Positions 36,773-46,481 are shown, numbered from the stretch's first letter. The stretch is 64,000 nucleotides of DNA from CAWKEY01 sp963848675 (GCA_963848675.1 CAWKEY010000030.1:62001-126000), one strand, 5' to 3'. The notes: a model not told the origin generated them from the sequence alone. Translations and numbers: made by a program.

Positions 36773-37821
36773 TGTTGCCCTCTGTTGTTGTGTTGTTTTA
36801 ACAGCCGCTTGATCGGTGCCGCTAAACCCAGATCATCAATCTGCTCAGCTTTATACCAGACCGACTGATTGCCTTCCATCACAAAATTAATGGGGTTATC
36901 GGTTTGCACTAGCAATGGCGTGAACTCCAGATGGTAATGCGAAAAGCTGTGGCGCCGGGACGGCAGTGATTCTTGAGTAAGCATCGGGATGTGTTTGCTG
37001 ATACACCAGTGCGTAGCGGCTTCAATGCTGTCAAATTCGGGCAGGCTCCACAAGCCTCCCCAGATGCCGGCTGGCGGTCTTTTTTCCAGTAAAATTTCGT
37101 TGAGATGATTAGTCAGTACTAAAAAAACCAGCGATTTAACTGGCAGGATTTTGGCGGGTCTAGGCGCCGGAAATGCCATCGTATTGTTGCCGATCCTGGC
37201 CAGACAGTGGCTCTGTAACGGACAAGCCACGCAAGCCGGTTGGCTGCGCGTACATAACGTGGCGCCAAGATCCATCATGGCCTGTGTGTAGTCGGCTACC
37301 CGCGCGCTGGGGGTAAGCCCGGTACTGAGCTGCCATAATCGCTTATTGACCGCAGGGATTCCCGGCCATCCGGAAACCGCGTAAAAACGCGTCAATACGC
37401 GTTTTACATTGCCGTCCAGTATGGGGTGGCTGTTGTTGAAGGCGATGCTCAAAATGGCTCCCGCTGTTGACAGGCCGATACCCGGCAGTTCAGTAAGATC
37501 AGCCAGGGCATCGGGGAAGCGGCCTTGTTCGACGATCAGCTGGGCTGTTTTGTGCAGGTTTCTGGCCCGGGCGTAATAGCCTAAGCCCGACCAAAGCAGC
37601 AAAACCTCATCTACTTCAGCTTGCGCCAGGCTTTCTAAATCGGGAAATTTTTCAACAAAGCGGTTGAAATAGGGAATGACGGTAGTCACCTGAGTCTGTT
37701 GCAGCATGGTTTCAGACAGCCAGACGCGATAAGGCGTGATGTCTTGTTGCCAGGGCAGGTCTTTGCGGCCATGTTGATCGAACCAGGCGAGAATGCGTTG
37801 TTGAAATTCGGATGGGAGCAC
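36769..37821 (-). CDS. mutY: A/G-specific adenine DNA glycosylase
   Basis: A 350-residue MutY. It has SETMLQQTQV, the helix-hairpin-helix LPGIGLSTAGAI, the catalytic Asp region (HPILDGNVKRVL) and the 4Fe-4S loop C-x6-C-x2-C-x5-C (CTRSQPACVACPLQSHC). The C-terminal Nudix-like domain is complete. It removes A opposite 8-oxoguanine. Confidence 0.96.
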   Translation of the reverse strand: MLPSEFQQRILAWFDQHGRKDLPWQQDITPYRVWLSETMLQQTQVTTVIPYFNRFVEKFPDLESLAQAEVDEVLLLWSGLGYYARARNLHKTAQLIVEQGRFPDALADLTELPGIGLSTAGAILSIAFNNSHPILDGNVKRVLTRFYAVSGWPGIPAVNKRLWQLSTGLTPSARVADYTQAMMDLGATLCTRSQPACVACPLQSHCLARIGNNTMAFPAPRPAKILPVKSLVFLVLTNHLNEILLEKRPPAGIWGGLWSLPEFDSIEAATHWCISKHIPMLTQESLPSRRHSFSHYHLEFTPLLVQTDNPINFVMEGNQSVWYKAEQIDDLGLAAPIKRLLKQHNNRGQQ

Positions 37822-37828
37822 GGCGTTT

Positions 37829-39949
37829 TCAGAAAAGACGTTTTAATAAATCACTGGCCCCCGGGCCCAGTTTTTTATCGAGTTTGTCCAATAATTTTTG
37901 CTTTTTGCGTTCAAGCTTGGCCTTGTTTTCATCAGTCAACATTGACTTTATATCCAGGGTATAGGACGGTTCGCTGAAAGTACCGCCAATGTTGACAGCG
38001 ACAGGAATGCCCTCGATTTTTTCGGATTCGGTTGCGTTAGCCTTGTTTTTTAAAAAGGTGGCAGTAATTTGATAGTCCAGGACCTCAGAATTCAGGTTTG
38101 CGGTGCCTTTGCCTTCGGCGCGCAATTTGGAAGCTTTGGCTTTAAGATCGTTGTTTTTTATTACCCCCTGATTGATGGTGGCGGTGCCACGCATTTCAGA
38201 AAATACGGTTTGATCATTTTTGCTGTCGGCTGGCACCGGTGTCCCTTTGATCAGGGTTTTGCCCTGATCAATTATTTTTTGCAAGTTAAAGCCTTTGATA
38301 ATGCCGTCTGTAAATAAAAAACTGAGCTGGCCATTCAGTGACGATTTTAATTCATCCGCATGGCGGCCATGGCCTTGTAGTTGCGCGGTCGCGTTGACAA
38401 CCCCGCTCATGCGGGCCTCACCCTTATAATCCTTCAGCAAGGGCTCAAGCTGAACCTGGGATAATTTTTCATTGACGGCAAGTTTGGGCGGTTGATGGCG
38501 TGCATCCAGGCTAAGCGTGCCGGAATAGGAGCCCTGGTAAAATTGTTTGACCGATTGTTGCGTCGTCACGATGCCGTTTTTGGCCTCGAGTTTTAACAGG
38601 AGGCCCTGCAGGTTTAGTCCGCTCACTTTAAGGTTGCCGACCGTGAGTTGTCCGTTGGCATTGAGTTTTCTTAAGCTTTCGACAGGTACGAGTGCAACAA
38701 CGGCAGCCACTGCGATGGCAGGGCTCGCCAGGGACTTCGACTTCTTTTTGGTTTTTTCGGGCTGCAAATAGCGGTCAACATCCAGCGCATCAAGCGCCAG
38801 ATCAAATGTGATAGCCGTTTGACTAAAATCATGCATTTCTATCCAGCCTTTCGCCTGGCTATCATCGAGATTAAGCACCAGATTTTGCAGGGCAGCCGAA
38901 TCTTCCGTGGCATGCAGATTGAAAGTGATGGCCAGTTTGTTCAGCGCATTGGCATCCTGCATGGCCGGCAAAGGAATAGCCATTTGCTTCATGAGCTTGG
39001 CCGGATTGAATTCGGCAATGCTGACCGGGCCCTGAAAAACGGGTTTGTCCTTAATCCCCGTGCCGGTAATGTCGGCGATGAGGTTTAAATCACCGGAGTT
39101 GAGGCGTAAATCGGACATCTTTAGAGTTTGTCCGGCCATATCGAGGGAAATATCAGCCGTTAACGTACTGCTTAGCGATTTACCGGGAATGTTTTCGCCG
39201 GCTGTTGTGGTTTGCAGATTGATTTTGGATAAGAGTAAATGATCGAGCTGTTCGTTTAAGGTCAAATCAGCGCTTAGCCGGATGGATTCAGTCAGCTTGG
39301 CTTCGTTGCTCAACAAAACGAGAGCGAGTTCTACACTGACGGGTTCATTAAAAGCAAACTTGCCGGTATTAAGGTTCAGGTTTTGTATTTCGATGTGCTT
39401 GCCGGTTGACCGGTCATCCCAGTTGATATGCGCGTTTTCCAGGGCAATTCCACCGATTGCTAAAACAGTCAGCGCACTGGCAGGTGGCGGGCTTACTATT
39501 TGCTTATTGTTGCCAGCAGGAGCCGATGCTGGCAGGCTTTGTTTGGCTTCGGTCAAATCGGCCCAGTTGCTGACACCATGCTGATTTCTTTCAAGATTAA
39601 GCGCCAGGCCTTTTAAAACAATGCGGCTGAGTTCAATTTTTTTGGTTAACAGCGGCAGCAATTTTATTTTTACCTCACCTGCTTCGATTTCTGCAAAGGG
39701 CCGGTCTTGAAAACCGGGCGCATTGCTCAGCACCATTCTGCCAGTTGAAATGCCCAGCCAGGGGAAAACGGATAAGCTTAAGTCGCCTTCCAGGGCCAAC
39801 TCCCGGCCGATGTTGTCTTTCACAGCGGCGGCGATTTGAGGCTTGAAGTCATTGGGATTGATGACAAACGGCAGGGTCAAAACGGCGATGACCGTCAGTA
39901 AGGCCAGTGCTGTAATGATTGCTAATATAATTTTAAAGGGCTTTCCCAC
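37829..39949 (-). CDS. AsmA-family protein
   Basis: A 706-residue protein with an N-terminal membrane anchor (IILAIITALALLTVIAVLTL region), AsmA N-terminal motif FVINPNDFKPQIAAAVKD and GRELALEGDLSL. A long beta-rich periplasmic body follows, then the AsmA-like C-terminal domain with a lysine-rich tail. These proteins bridge the periplasm and affect outer-membrane lipid assembly. It lies 7 bases upstream of mutY, so they are likely co-transcribed. Confidence 0.88.
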   Translation of the reverse strand: MGKPFKIILAIITALALLTVIAVLTLPFVINPNDFKPQIAAAVKDNIGRELALEGDLSLSVFPWLGISTGRMVLSNAPGFQDRPFAEIEAGEVKIKLLPLLTKKIELSRIVLKGLALNLERNQHGVSNWADLTEAKQSLPASAPAGNNKQIVSPPPASALTVLAIGGIALENAHINWDDRSTGKHIEIQNLNLNTGKFAFNEPVSVELALVLLSNEAKLTESIRLSADLTLNEQLDHLLLSKINLQTTTAGENIPGKSLSSTLTADISLDMAGQTLKMSDLRLNSGDLNLIADITGTGIKDKPVFQGPVSIAEFNPAKLMKQMAIPLPAMQDANALNKLAITFNLHATEDSAALQNLVLNLDDSQAKGWIEMHDFSQTAITFDLALDALDVDRYLQPEKTKKKSKSLASPAIAVAAVVALVPVESLRKLNANGQLTVGNLKVSGLNLQGLLLKLEAKNGIVTTQQSVKQFYQGSYSGTLSLDARHQPPKLAVNEKLSQVQLEPLLKDYKGEARMSGVVNATAQLQGHGRHADELKSSLNGQLSFLFTDGIIKGFNLQKIIDQGKTLIKGTPVPADSKNDQTVFSEMRGTATINQGVIKNNDLKAKASKLRAEGKGTANLNSEVLDYQITATFLKNKANATESEKIEGIPVAVNIGGTFSEPSYTLDIKSMLTDENKAKLERKKQKLLDKLDKKLGPGASDLLKRLF

Positions 39950-40099
39950 TGTGATCTCCAGGAGCTAAAAAAGGTGTAATGATGACTTGTTATGGAATAC
40001 GATTACCGGGCTATGCCATGCGGCCGCAGTTCAATTCTAGCCGGATCAAATGCATTTTTGATAGTTATAAAATAATAAGAGGGGATAAAAAGGAAGAAT

Positions 40100-40252
40100 A
40101 CATTCACCCCAGCCAGCACCACTCACCGTCAACTCTCGCCGGAAGAGCTCAAGAAAGCAGGCGTCTCCGAAGATATGGTGGGCCTGTCCATTGGTATTGA
40201 GCACATTGACGACTTGAAAGAAGACTTGCAGCAGGCGTTAGCATCTGCTTAG
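40100..40252 (+). pseudogene. 3' fragment of an O-acetylhomoserine sulfhydrylase-type PLP enzyme
   Basis: Fifty codons read STTHRQLSPEELKKAGVSED then MVGLSIGIEHIDDLKEDLQQ to a stop. This is the characteristic C-terminus of Cys/Met-metabolism PLP enzymes, most like O-acetylhomoserine (thiol)-lyase. The other ~90% of the gene is missing, so it is a dead fragment. Confidence 0.85.
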
Positions 40253-40567
40253 AAAGTTGAATTAAGAACGGAACTGATATTCCAAGGGCTGACCGACAAA
40301 GCCCGGCCAGGCGGTTGTGATGTGTCAACACTTTTCCGGACACAAAGTTAAGCAGATTTTAGCTGTATTTCCATTGCTCCCTAAACCCCAATAGGGAGCG
40401 GCAGGACGGCCAGCGCCCCTATAAGCGCAAGCAACAAAACAATTATTTAAAAGCCCCCTCTTTTGGTGTAGTCTCGGGAGGTCAATAACTATCAAGATGC
40501 TCCGGGCGGGTGCTAAACTGCGCCAGGGGGGGGCTTAAACGGTATCGGCTTAAAAGGACATCAATGC
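40253..40567. other. Intergenic scar with IS-end-like sequence
   Basis: About 315 bases without a gene. The stretch near 40320-40410 (TGTCAACACTTTTCCGGACA and an inverted GCTCCCTA/TAGGGAGC pair) resembles the end of an IS3/IS481-type insertion sequence. No transposase frame remains here. Confidence 0.35.
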
Positions 40568-41161
40568 ATGGCAAATCGCGTTTACCAGTTCAAGATTACG
40601 ATGAAAGATATTACGCCGCTCATTTGGCGACGGATAGTGGTTCCAGAAAGCTATAACTTCTGGGATTTGCACGTTGCGATTCAGGATGCCATGGGCTGGT
40701 TGGACTATCATCTGCATCTCTTTCGGATTCGCCGAAAGCATGCCGGCAAAATCACAGAAATCGGCATTCCAAATGCAGATGGCTTCGACGATGAAATCCC
40801 GATTCTGGTGGGCTGGGAAATTCCCATTGCCGACTATTTTAATGACGTCGGTGTCACGGCGGATTACGACTATGATTTTGGCGATGGATGGCAACATGAG
40901 GTTACGCTGGAGGGCATTCTATTGAGGGAAAAAGGTCAAAAATATCCTCAGTGCCTTGCAGGCGCACAAGCCTGTCCTCCCGAAGATTGTGGTGGAGTCC
41001 CTGGATACTATAGGCTTGTAGAAGTGATGTCAGACCCACGCGATGACGAGTATGAAGAGATGCTCGCCTGGCTTGGGAAAAAATACAACCCACAAGAATT
41101 TAAACCGGAGAAGGTGAAATTCGATAATCCAAAGCGGCGATGGGAAAAGGCTTTTTCATAA
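40568..41161 (+). CDS. Plasmid pRiA4b ORF-3 family protein
   Basis: A 197-residue protein of the pRiA4b ORF-3 family (also called IS1096 passenger TnpR-like). It opens YQFKITMKDITPLIWRRI and contains DLHVAIQDAMGW, YDYDFGDGWQHEV, CLAGAQACPPEDCGG and a final PEKV segment. The gene is intact. The family is often seen next to mobile elements; function unknown. It sits among degraded genes. Confidence 0.88.
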   Translation: MANRVYQFKITMKDITPLIWRRIVVPESYNFWDLHVAIQDAMGWLDYHLHLFRIRRKHAGKITEIGIPNADGFDDEIPILVGWEIPIADYFNDVGVTADYDYDFGDGWQHEVTLEGILLREKGQKYPQCLAGAQACPPEDCGGVPGYYRLVEVMSDPRDDEYEEMLAWLGKKYNPQEFKPEKVKFDNPKRRWEKAFS

Positions 41162-41180
41162 GGTGGGTACCTGAGGCGCT

Positions 41181-41454
41181 TTGGAACGGTTATGTAAACC
41201 GCTGCATAAGCGTTTAGTTGCATTCCTAAGCGGTTGTGCGACCGAATCCCGCAGAACATTGACACCTGAGACGGTGCCTTCTTCCAAAACTGTCTACCAC
41301 GGAGTTAAAAATGTTCTTGTGGTCGGCAAGTTTCAGAATCGCCCAGCTTATATGCGGGGTTTTTCTCCGATGGCATTGATCAATTAGGCAATCAAGCCAA
41401 GACCATCTTAGAAACGCATTTACAGCAATCCGGCCGATTTGATGAAGTTGATCG
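41181..41454 (+). pseudogene. Frameshifted, truncated CsgG/HfaB-family lipoprotein gene
   Basis: The first frame gives a lipobox (LSGCATES) and VKNVLVVGKFQNRPAYMRGF, then shifts. The neighbouring frame continues FSDGIDQLGNQAKTILETHL and QQSGRFDEVDR. Together this reads as the start of a CsgG/HfaB-like lipoprotein. Loss of one T in a T-run near 41360 explains the shift. The gene then stops abruptly where IS3-type transposase sequence begins. Confidence 0.65.
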
Positions 41455-41938
41455 TGAAATTACCGGGGTTTTGCACCAGAACAGCATCACCATTAGCATG
41501 GGCAGATATTTGCTCCTGCAATATCTGCATTCCTCACATCCGTGTGCGTTTGGGCGAGGCCGGGCACTGGACAACATCTTTGTCGAGCGGCTATGGCGAA
41601 CGGTGAAATACGAAGAAGTGTATTTGAAGCAACACAACAGCATGCAGGCTTTGCTGGTAGGGTTGACGGACTACTTCCTGTTTTATAACCAGGAGCGGCA
41701 GCATCAAGCGCTCGGTTACAAAACACCCGATGTCGTGTATCAGACGGCCACGGGCGGCGGTGCCACGATTGTGGATAAATTTAACGGTACGCAGGACACA
41801 GCAGTCCCCGTACAGAAAGACTGGGACAGCGCCATTCAGCTGGAGTGTGAACAGGGCTCTATCTCAAACAAAGCGATAATTTGTCTGCACAATGGGGTCC
41901 ACTTTACTCTCCCGGATGGAGAAGGAACAAATCGTTGA
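41455..41938 (+). mobile_element. IS3-family transposase remnant (OrfB C-terminus)
   Basis: The frame holds the end of an IS3-type integrase: EITGVLHQNSITISM, then after a ~50-base interruption GRGRALDNIFVERLWRTVKY, LTDYFLFYNQERQHQALGYK and a C-terminal tail. The catalytic core DDE beginning is absent. It fuses directly to the broken CsgG-like gene, so the insertion and later deletion destroyed both. Confidence 0.8.
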
Positions 41939-42257
41939 AGTTATTCTATGTATGCTCCTAACGATTCAGCCCGGTTGGGTTAAACACCCTTAGGCGATTG
42001 CAAAGAATAAATGTACCCAAGTGGCGCCGGATTCTTGTTCAGCTACAATATTCTCAAAAGTGCGTATAGTTGTGCTATGCAACCTTTTTAGAGCCGCAGT
42101 AGATGGGCAAAAAGACCAGTCAATTGCGTATGTTTTTCGCAGGAAATCGCCTTAAACCCTGTATTCGTCGGTTATTGCTACTGCGCTACCCGGACTGCCC
42201 CATGTGGCTAACATATGACTTTTGTCCGCTATCAACTCAACATTACACATTCCAGCC

Positions 42258-43304
42258 ATGAATCCAATTGACATTATCGAAGAGGTTTATCGGGTTGCCG
42301 CGCAACCGGTTGCAGATGTACGCAGCCTGGCCACTGAGCTACAGCATTGGTATCAGGCGTTTCCTGCCAATAACTATCTGCAGCCTTGCGTTATCGACGG
42401 CAAAGCCGCTTTGGTGTGTAAAAAGCATTTAGGCAACACAGCGCCGCAGGCTTTTCGAGCATTAAGAGCCATTTGCGGCCAGTACGATATTTTTCTAAAA
42501 GAAGATAGCCGTGCGGAAAATAGACCATCACACATCGCCCACAATCGTCGCAAGCTCGCGGTCGTGTTGACGTATTGTCTCACTATGGCGCCTGCCGCCC
42601 AAGCGGCAAATCTTAGCCGACATACGCTTGCCGACGCATCGCTGGTAGCGACTCAATCTGTTTCTCTTGTGATTAAGAAGCAAACGCTGTCCGATGTGAC
42701 CCTTAAAATTGCCAGTGAAACAGGCATACGTTTTAAATTTAATATAGCCGTCCAAAATGATCTGATTACTAAAAAGCTGGATGCGCAGGACTGGAAAGGC
42801 GCGCTGGGTCAGTTGCTGGCAAGCTATAACTACTCCACTATCCAAGAAGGCAATGTCATCAAGACGGTGTTTATCACGGGTTATAAGGGCGGAGTAAAAC
42901 CGCCTGCCAATGAGGACATCAACCACGCTTTCCCCGACACTGCGGATACAGATCAGCTTGCGGATTTTTTGGTGAATCAAGCGATGGTAGACATCACCCT
43001 CCCAACCGATGAACTGGCCAATCTTCCGGAAGGTAGCGATATGCTGGTCGACTTGCCAGTTGGGGCGTTCATTGTCAGACAAGAAAGCATGGTGGCTTTG
43101 GAAGATGGCACGTTAAGTTGGGTGGGCACGATGGATGACGAAAACCAGTTCTACAGACTTTATCTCACCAGAGCCGAGGACGGCGAAATGATTGGCAATG
43201 TATTTACGCCAGACGGCGCTTATAACATCGAAACCATCGACGGTCAGACCGTTATGGTAGCGGTTGACCAAATCAGCATGCGGACTTCGGCTATGCCTGA
43301 ATAA
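42258..43304 (+). CDS. Unknown protein with internal membrane/signal segment and STN-like domain
   Basis: A 348-residue protein (in-frame TTG 36 bases earlier). Residues 1-95 are polar and unrecognised. Residues 96-116 (RRKLAVVLTYCLT...AQA) look like a signal peptide or anchor, although they are internal. Next comes a segment like the secretin/TonB short N-terminal (STN) domain (TLSDVTLKIASETGIRFKF). The C-terminal ~90 residues (LEDGTLSWVGTMDD...GNVFTPDGAYNIET) resemble propeptide-type domains of secreted proteases. Function is unknown. Confidence 0.6.
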   Translation: MNPIDIIEEVYRVAAQPVADVRSLATELQHWYQAFPANNYLQPCVIDGKAALVCKKHLGNTAPQAFRALRAICGQYDIFLKEDSRAENRPSHIAHNRRKLAVVLTYCLTMAPAAQAANLSRHTLADASLVATQSVSLVIKKQTLSDVTLKIASETGIRFKFNIAVQNDLITKKLDAQDWKGALGQLLASYNYSTIQEGNVIKTVFITGYKGGVKPPANEDINHAFPDTADTDQLADFLVNQAMVDITLPTDELANLPEGSDMLVDLPVGAFIVRQESMVALEDGTLSWVGTMDDENQFYRLYLTRAEDGEMIGNVFTPDGAYNIETIDGQTVMVAVDQISMRTSAMPE

Positions 43305-43437
43305 GCCGCAAGGCGGATTCGCCTTTAGGCAATCTGAGCTAGTTTTTAAGCGCTGCGGTGTTTTCTGGCGTGAAATCAGCCGACGAATCTAAATGTTTTT
43401 ATCCAAGTAACCTGGATGAAAAGCAGCCCGGCCTCAA

Positions 43438-43515
43438 TCAAAATAAACTTGGTAATTCCCGGGCACCCTGAATGATACGGACAATCTGAATGCGTTCCGG
43501 CACTGTTCCCATGGA
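43438..43515 (-). pseudogene. 3' fragment of a ParE/RelE-type toxin gene
   Basis: On the minus strand about 25 codons read ERIQIVRIIQGARELPSLF then stop, matching the C-terminal strand of ParE-like toxins (RI..GARDLP.LF). Nothing upstream continues the gene, and no antitoxin was seen. A small relic only. Confidence 0.5.
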
Positions 43516-43603
43516 TTCAAGTTACCGGTGGCAATCTAACACTCCTACCTATTCACCTTGAACCTCATTCAAGAACGCCGGATTGCTCCAAATGCTTACC
43601 ATG

Positions 43604-44824
43604 CTAAAGCCGTTTTTTCTGGCGATCCATGCGTTCCAGCCAATAGGCTGCTTCTTTCTTGACATCGGCCACATTCAGCACCGACTCCAACGATTGCCGA
43701 GCCAGCGTTTCATCCTGAGATTTGAAGGCTGAGACACCCAACCACAAGCGCGCATGTGCCTCACGTCTCAAACCACCTTTACGCAAACTACTTTGAAATG
43801 CTTGTTTGGCTATTGCCCAATCGCCGCGTTGCATCGCCAAGCGTCCGGACAGCATGTGGTCCTCACCGTTAGGCGACATTGCCGCGGCCTCAGTCAAAAT
43901 ACGGCGGGCTTGGTTATGTTCACGCGCCAACTGCCAACAGTTGAACAATAGTTTCAAGTTGGCATAATTGCGCGGGATACGATTATTCTCGATCTCCGTT
44001 TCGAGTAAACGGGCTGCCTTTGCCGGATATCCTTGCTGCGCATGGAACTTTACCAAATTCACAATATCTTCTTCCCGGACTTCACCGAGGTAATAAGCCA
44101 GCATCATCGTCGATAACGCCATGTCATGGCGATTTTGCTGGGCGTAGAGTCCGCTTAGATATCGCCACCATTCGCGCTTGTCAGGCGAATCCGCAATCAA
44201 TTGCTTAACGAGGGGCTCGGCTTTCGAGTAATCTTTTCGCTCGACATAAAGCGACAATAATAATTGAATCCATTCGGCCGGCGGGGATTTTTTTAACGTC
44301 ACCGCTTTTTCCAAATGATCGATTGCCGAACCGGAAATGTTTGCACGATAGGCGGCATAAGCAACCATATAATGCACTTCCGCATCGGCTTTCGGCGCTC
44401 TTTGAAGCCATTGTTCTAAATGGGTTACGCATTCCCGATAGGCTTCCAGATGAAAAGCCGCTTGTCCAGCAATATTGTGTAGTCCGTGCTCGGCATCGGC
44501 ATCCAGCAATTTACTGTTCAATGCAGCATTGGCGGCTAGCCCGGCAGCGCGAAAATCATTCACACCGGAATAGGCATAGGCCAAATATTGTTGCAGAACC
44601 GCATTATCGTATGGCTTGTCCGCGGTCTTGTTTTGTAAAGCCCGCAATTGACGCAAGGCTTGCTCGGATTGCCCTTTACGCAATAAGGCATCGGCCTCTT
44701 TGAGCACCTTGAAAGTTTCTTCGTTGACCGCTTTTTCCTGGGCATGGACCGCAAGAGAACCCAAAGCAGTCAGCCCAATGACTACGCAGTACCGGAGTAA
44801 TCGAAAGTATGGCTGTTTACTCAT
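43604..44824 (-). CDS. TPR-repeat protein of the TonB2-type system
   Basis: A 406-residue protein with a signal peptide (RYCVVIGLTALGSLAVHA) and about nine TPR-like helices, including SEQALRQLRALQN and YSKAEPLVKQLIADSPD. It ends the operon of ExbB/ExbD/TonB genes; TPR proteins often accompany TonB2-type systems, probably as a periplasmic partner. The frame extends to 44908, but the ATG at 44824 overlaps the tonB stop. Confidence 0.82.
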   Translation of the reverse strand: MSKQPYFRLLRYCVVIGLTALGSLAVHAQEKAVNEETFKVLKEADALLRKGQSEQALRQLRALQNKTADKPYDNAVLQQYLAYAYSGVNDFRAAGLAANAALNSKLLDADAEHGLHNIAGQAAFHLEAYRECVTHLEQWLQRAPKADAEVHYMVAYAAYRANISGSAIDHLEKAVTLKKSPPAEWIQLLLSLYVERKDYSKAEPLVKQLIADSPDKREWWRYLSGLYAQQNRHDMALSTMMLAYYLGEVREEDIVNLVKFHAQQGYPAKAARLLETEIENNRIPRNYANLKLLFNCWQLAREHNQARRILTEAAAMSPNGEDHMLSGRLAMQRGDWAIAKQAFQSSLRKGGLRREAHARLWLGVSAFKSQDETLARQSLESVLNVADVKKEAAYWLERMDRQKKRL

Positions 44825-45558
44825 CGATTCAATGTAAAAGCAAAAAATTGCCGAGCACGAACCGGAACAGGTTCCCCCTGATCGTCGCGGCGAGGCTGAA
44901 AATGCCACCGGCTCACTGCCTGGAGCACGAGCGGATCAAAAACACCAGAAGGCTCGCTTTTGATTACGACAGGGTCGATCACGCCTCCTTCCCTGGTCAC
45001 GGTAAACTCCACGAGCACTTCGCCCTCGATACGGCGAAGACGCAAATGTTCAGGATAGTTGGGGTAAACACGCGATATCGCCGTCAATTCGCTGGCCATG
45101 ATGAAATCAGGCGATGTCAGAGCGGAGCCCCTCAGAGCGGCGTCCCCGCCCAGTCCTGTTCCTGGGACACTCCCAAGCGCGCCGGTTTTGCTATGCCCGC
45201 CACTGATCAGGGCTGGCAATGTGGGCCCCCCGGCATTCATCCGGGGACTTGCCGGCACATCAACTCTCAGGGCCGGCACCGGCAGCGGCAAGGCGCGCAA
45301 ATTATCGGTCGGCGGGCTTTGGCGTGCTGTCGGTTCGGTAAATGTTTCAGGCGTTTGAGGCTCCGGTTTCGGCAGCGCTTTTCTCGGTGTTCGCGAAATC
45401 GCCTCCGGTTTCGGCCTTTGGCGGACAAAATCGAAAAATGCCGAATCGGTCGTTCGAATCCATCGTTTGCCTTGCTCGGCGGTTACCAGCTGAATCATGA
45501 ACCAAAACAGCAACAGATTGATCGCCGACGCAGCCGTGAAGGTCAGCGCTAATCTCAT
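44821..45558 (-). CDS. tonB: TonB-family energy transducer
   Basis: A 245-residue protein with an N-terminal membrane anchor, a proline-rich linker (PKPEPQTPETFTEP) and a C-terminal TonB domain (YPEHLRLRRIEGEVLVEFTV, then VSRWHFQP). It carries energy from the inner membrane to TonB-dependent outer-membrane receptors. It follows exbD with a four-base overlap. It is TonB2-like: short linker and TtpC-type neighbour. Confidence 0.88.
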   Translation of the reverse strand: MRLALTFTAASAINLLLFWFMIQLVTAEQGKRWIRTTDSAFFDFVRQRPKPEAISRTPRKALPKPEPQTPETFTEPTARQSPPTDNLRALPLPVPALRVDVPASPRMNAGGPTLPALISGGHSKTGALGSVPGTGLGGDAALRGSALTSPDFIMASELTAISRVYPNYPEHLRLRRIEGEVLVEFTVTREGGVIDPVVIKSEPSGVFDPLVLQAVSRWHFQPRRDDQGEPVPVRARQFFAFTLNR

Positions 45559-45962
45559 AGCTCTTCGGTTGCCGCGACCGCGACGCGGGCAATCCCGGCC
45601 AAGCGCGCTTGATCCAAAACTTGCATGACAAGCCCGGTTTCGGAGCGCTTGTCGGCCAGAATCAATGCCGATGCTTCCGGCGCTTCGGAATGCAAGCGCT
45701 CGACATGCCCACGCACCGCACGCACGTCGACTTGTTGTTGCTCGATCCAGACTTCGCCGTTTTTGGTCACGGCAATCAGAATGCCGGCTTGATCTTGATG
45801 CTCGGCGGTCTGTGCAGTCGGCCGGTCGACCTCAACACCGGTCTCCTTGACGAACGACGAATTGACGGCAAAGAAAATCAACAAGATGAATACCATATCG
45901 ATTAGCGGCGTCACGTTGAGTCCGGCTCCGTAGCTGGGCGGGCGAGTATGTTGACGTTGCAT
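45555..45962 (-). CDS. exbD: ExbD-family biopolymer transport protein
   Basis: A 135-residue protein with one N-terminal membrane helix holding the essential Asp (NVTPLIDMVFILLIFF) and a periplasmic C-terminal domain. It forms the proton-driven motor with ExbB. It overlaps tonB and lies 13 bases after exbB. Confidence 0.93.
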   Translation of the reverse strand: MQRQHTRPPSYGAGLNVTPLIDMVFILLIFFAVNSSFVKETGVEVDRPTAQTAEHQDQAGILIAVTKNGEVWIEQQQVDVRAVRGHVERLHSEAPEASALILADKRSETGLVMQVLDQARLAGIARVAVAATEEL

Positions 45963-45975
45963 TAGCGTGATCTCA

Positions 45976-46476
45976 TCATTCGGTTAATTGAGAAGTGAAT
46001 TGCTCGTGCGCATGAAGGGCGCGCGATTCGAGATTGGCAGCAAAGAATAGACCGGACAATGCCGTGATCAGCCCAGCCATGGTCGTGAGCAACGCTTCCG
46101 AAATACCGGCGGCCATACCGCGCGCGTTACTCGCTCCAAAAGCATTGATCACCTCGAAAACCTTGATCATACCGGTAACTGTGCCGAGCAGGCCCAGCAA
46201 TGGCAAGATTTGCGTCAGCATGTCGACCGTCTTGAGCCCGCGAAACACTTGCGAGAAAAATTGAGAGCCCAGGCTCTGCTTCAAGCGTTGTTCGCAAAAA
46301 TGCCGCGATGTGCCACGGTTCTGCCAATAAGCCAATAATTCGGCTTTCAAGCGCGGCAATTGAAAATAAAAGAACCAGTACCGTTCCAATATCAATGTCC
46401 ACATCAGCACCGAAACGACCAAAATCGCCCATAGCAAGCTGCCGCCCTGATCGAAAAAGCCCAGTACCTTTTCCAT
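45976..46476 (-). CDS. exbB: ExbB-family proton channel protein
   Basis: A 166-residue MotA/TolQ/ExbB protein with three membrane helices. The conserved channel region reads LPLLGLLGTVTGMIKVFEVI and ISEALLTTMAGL. It is the smaller of two ExbB-like proteins in this operon. It begins five bases after the large TtpC-like gene stops. Confidence 0.92.
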   Translation of the reverse strand: MEKVLGFFDQGGSLLWAILVVSVLMWTLILERYWFFYFQLPRLKAELLAYWQNRGTSRHFCEQRLKQSLGSQFFSQVFRGLKTVDMLTQILPLLGLLGTVTGMIKVFEVINAFGASNARGMAAGISEALLTTMAGLITALSGLFFAANLESRALHAHEQFTSQLTE

Positions 46477-46481
46477 GATCG

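Noticed and set aside
44809..45552. 247-codon plus-strand frame opposite tonB
   Set aside because: The minus-strand TonB domain and operon overlaps are convincing; the plus frame has no family features.
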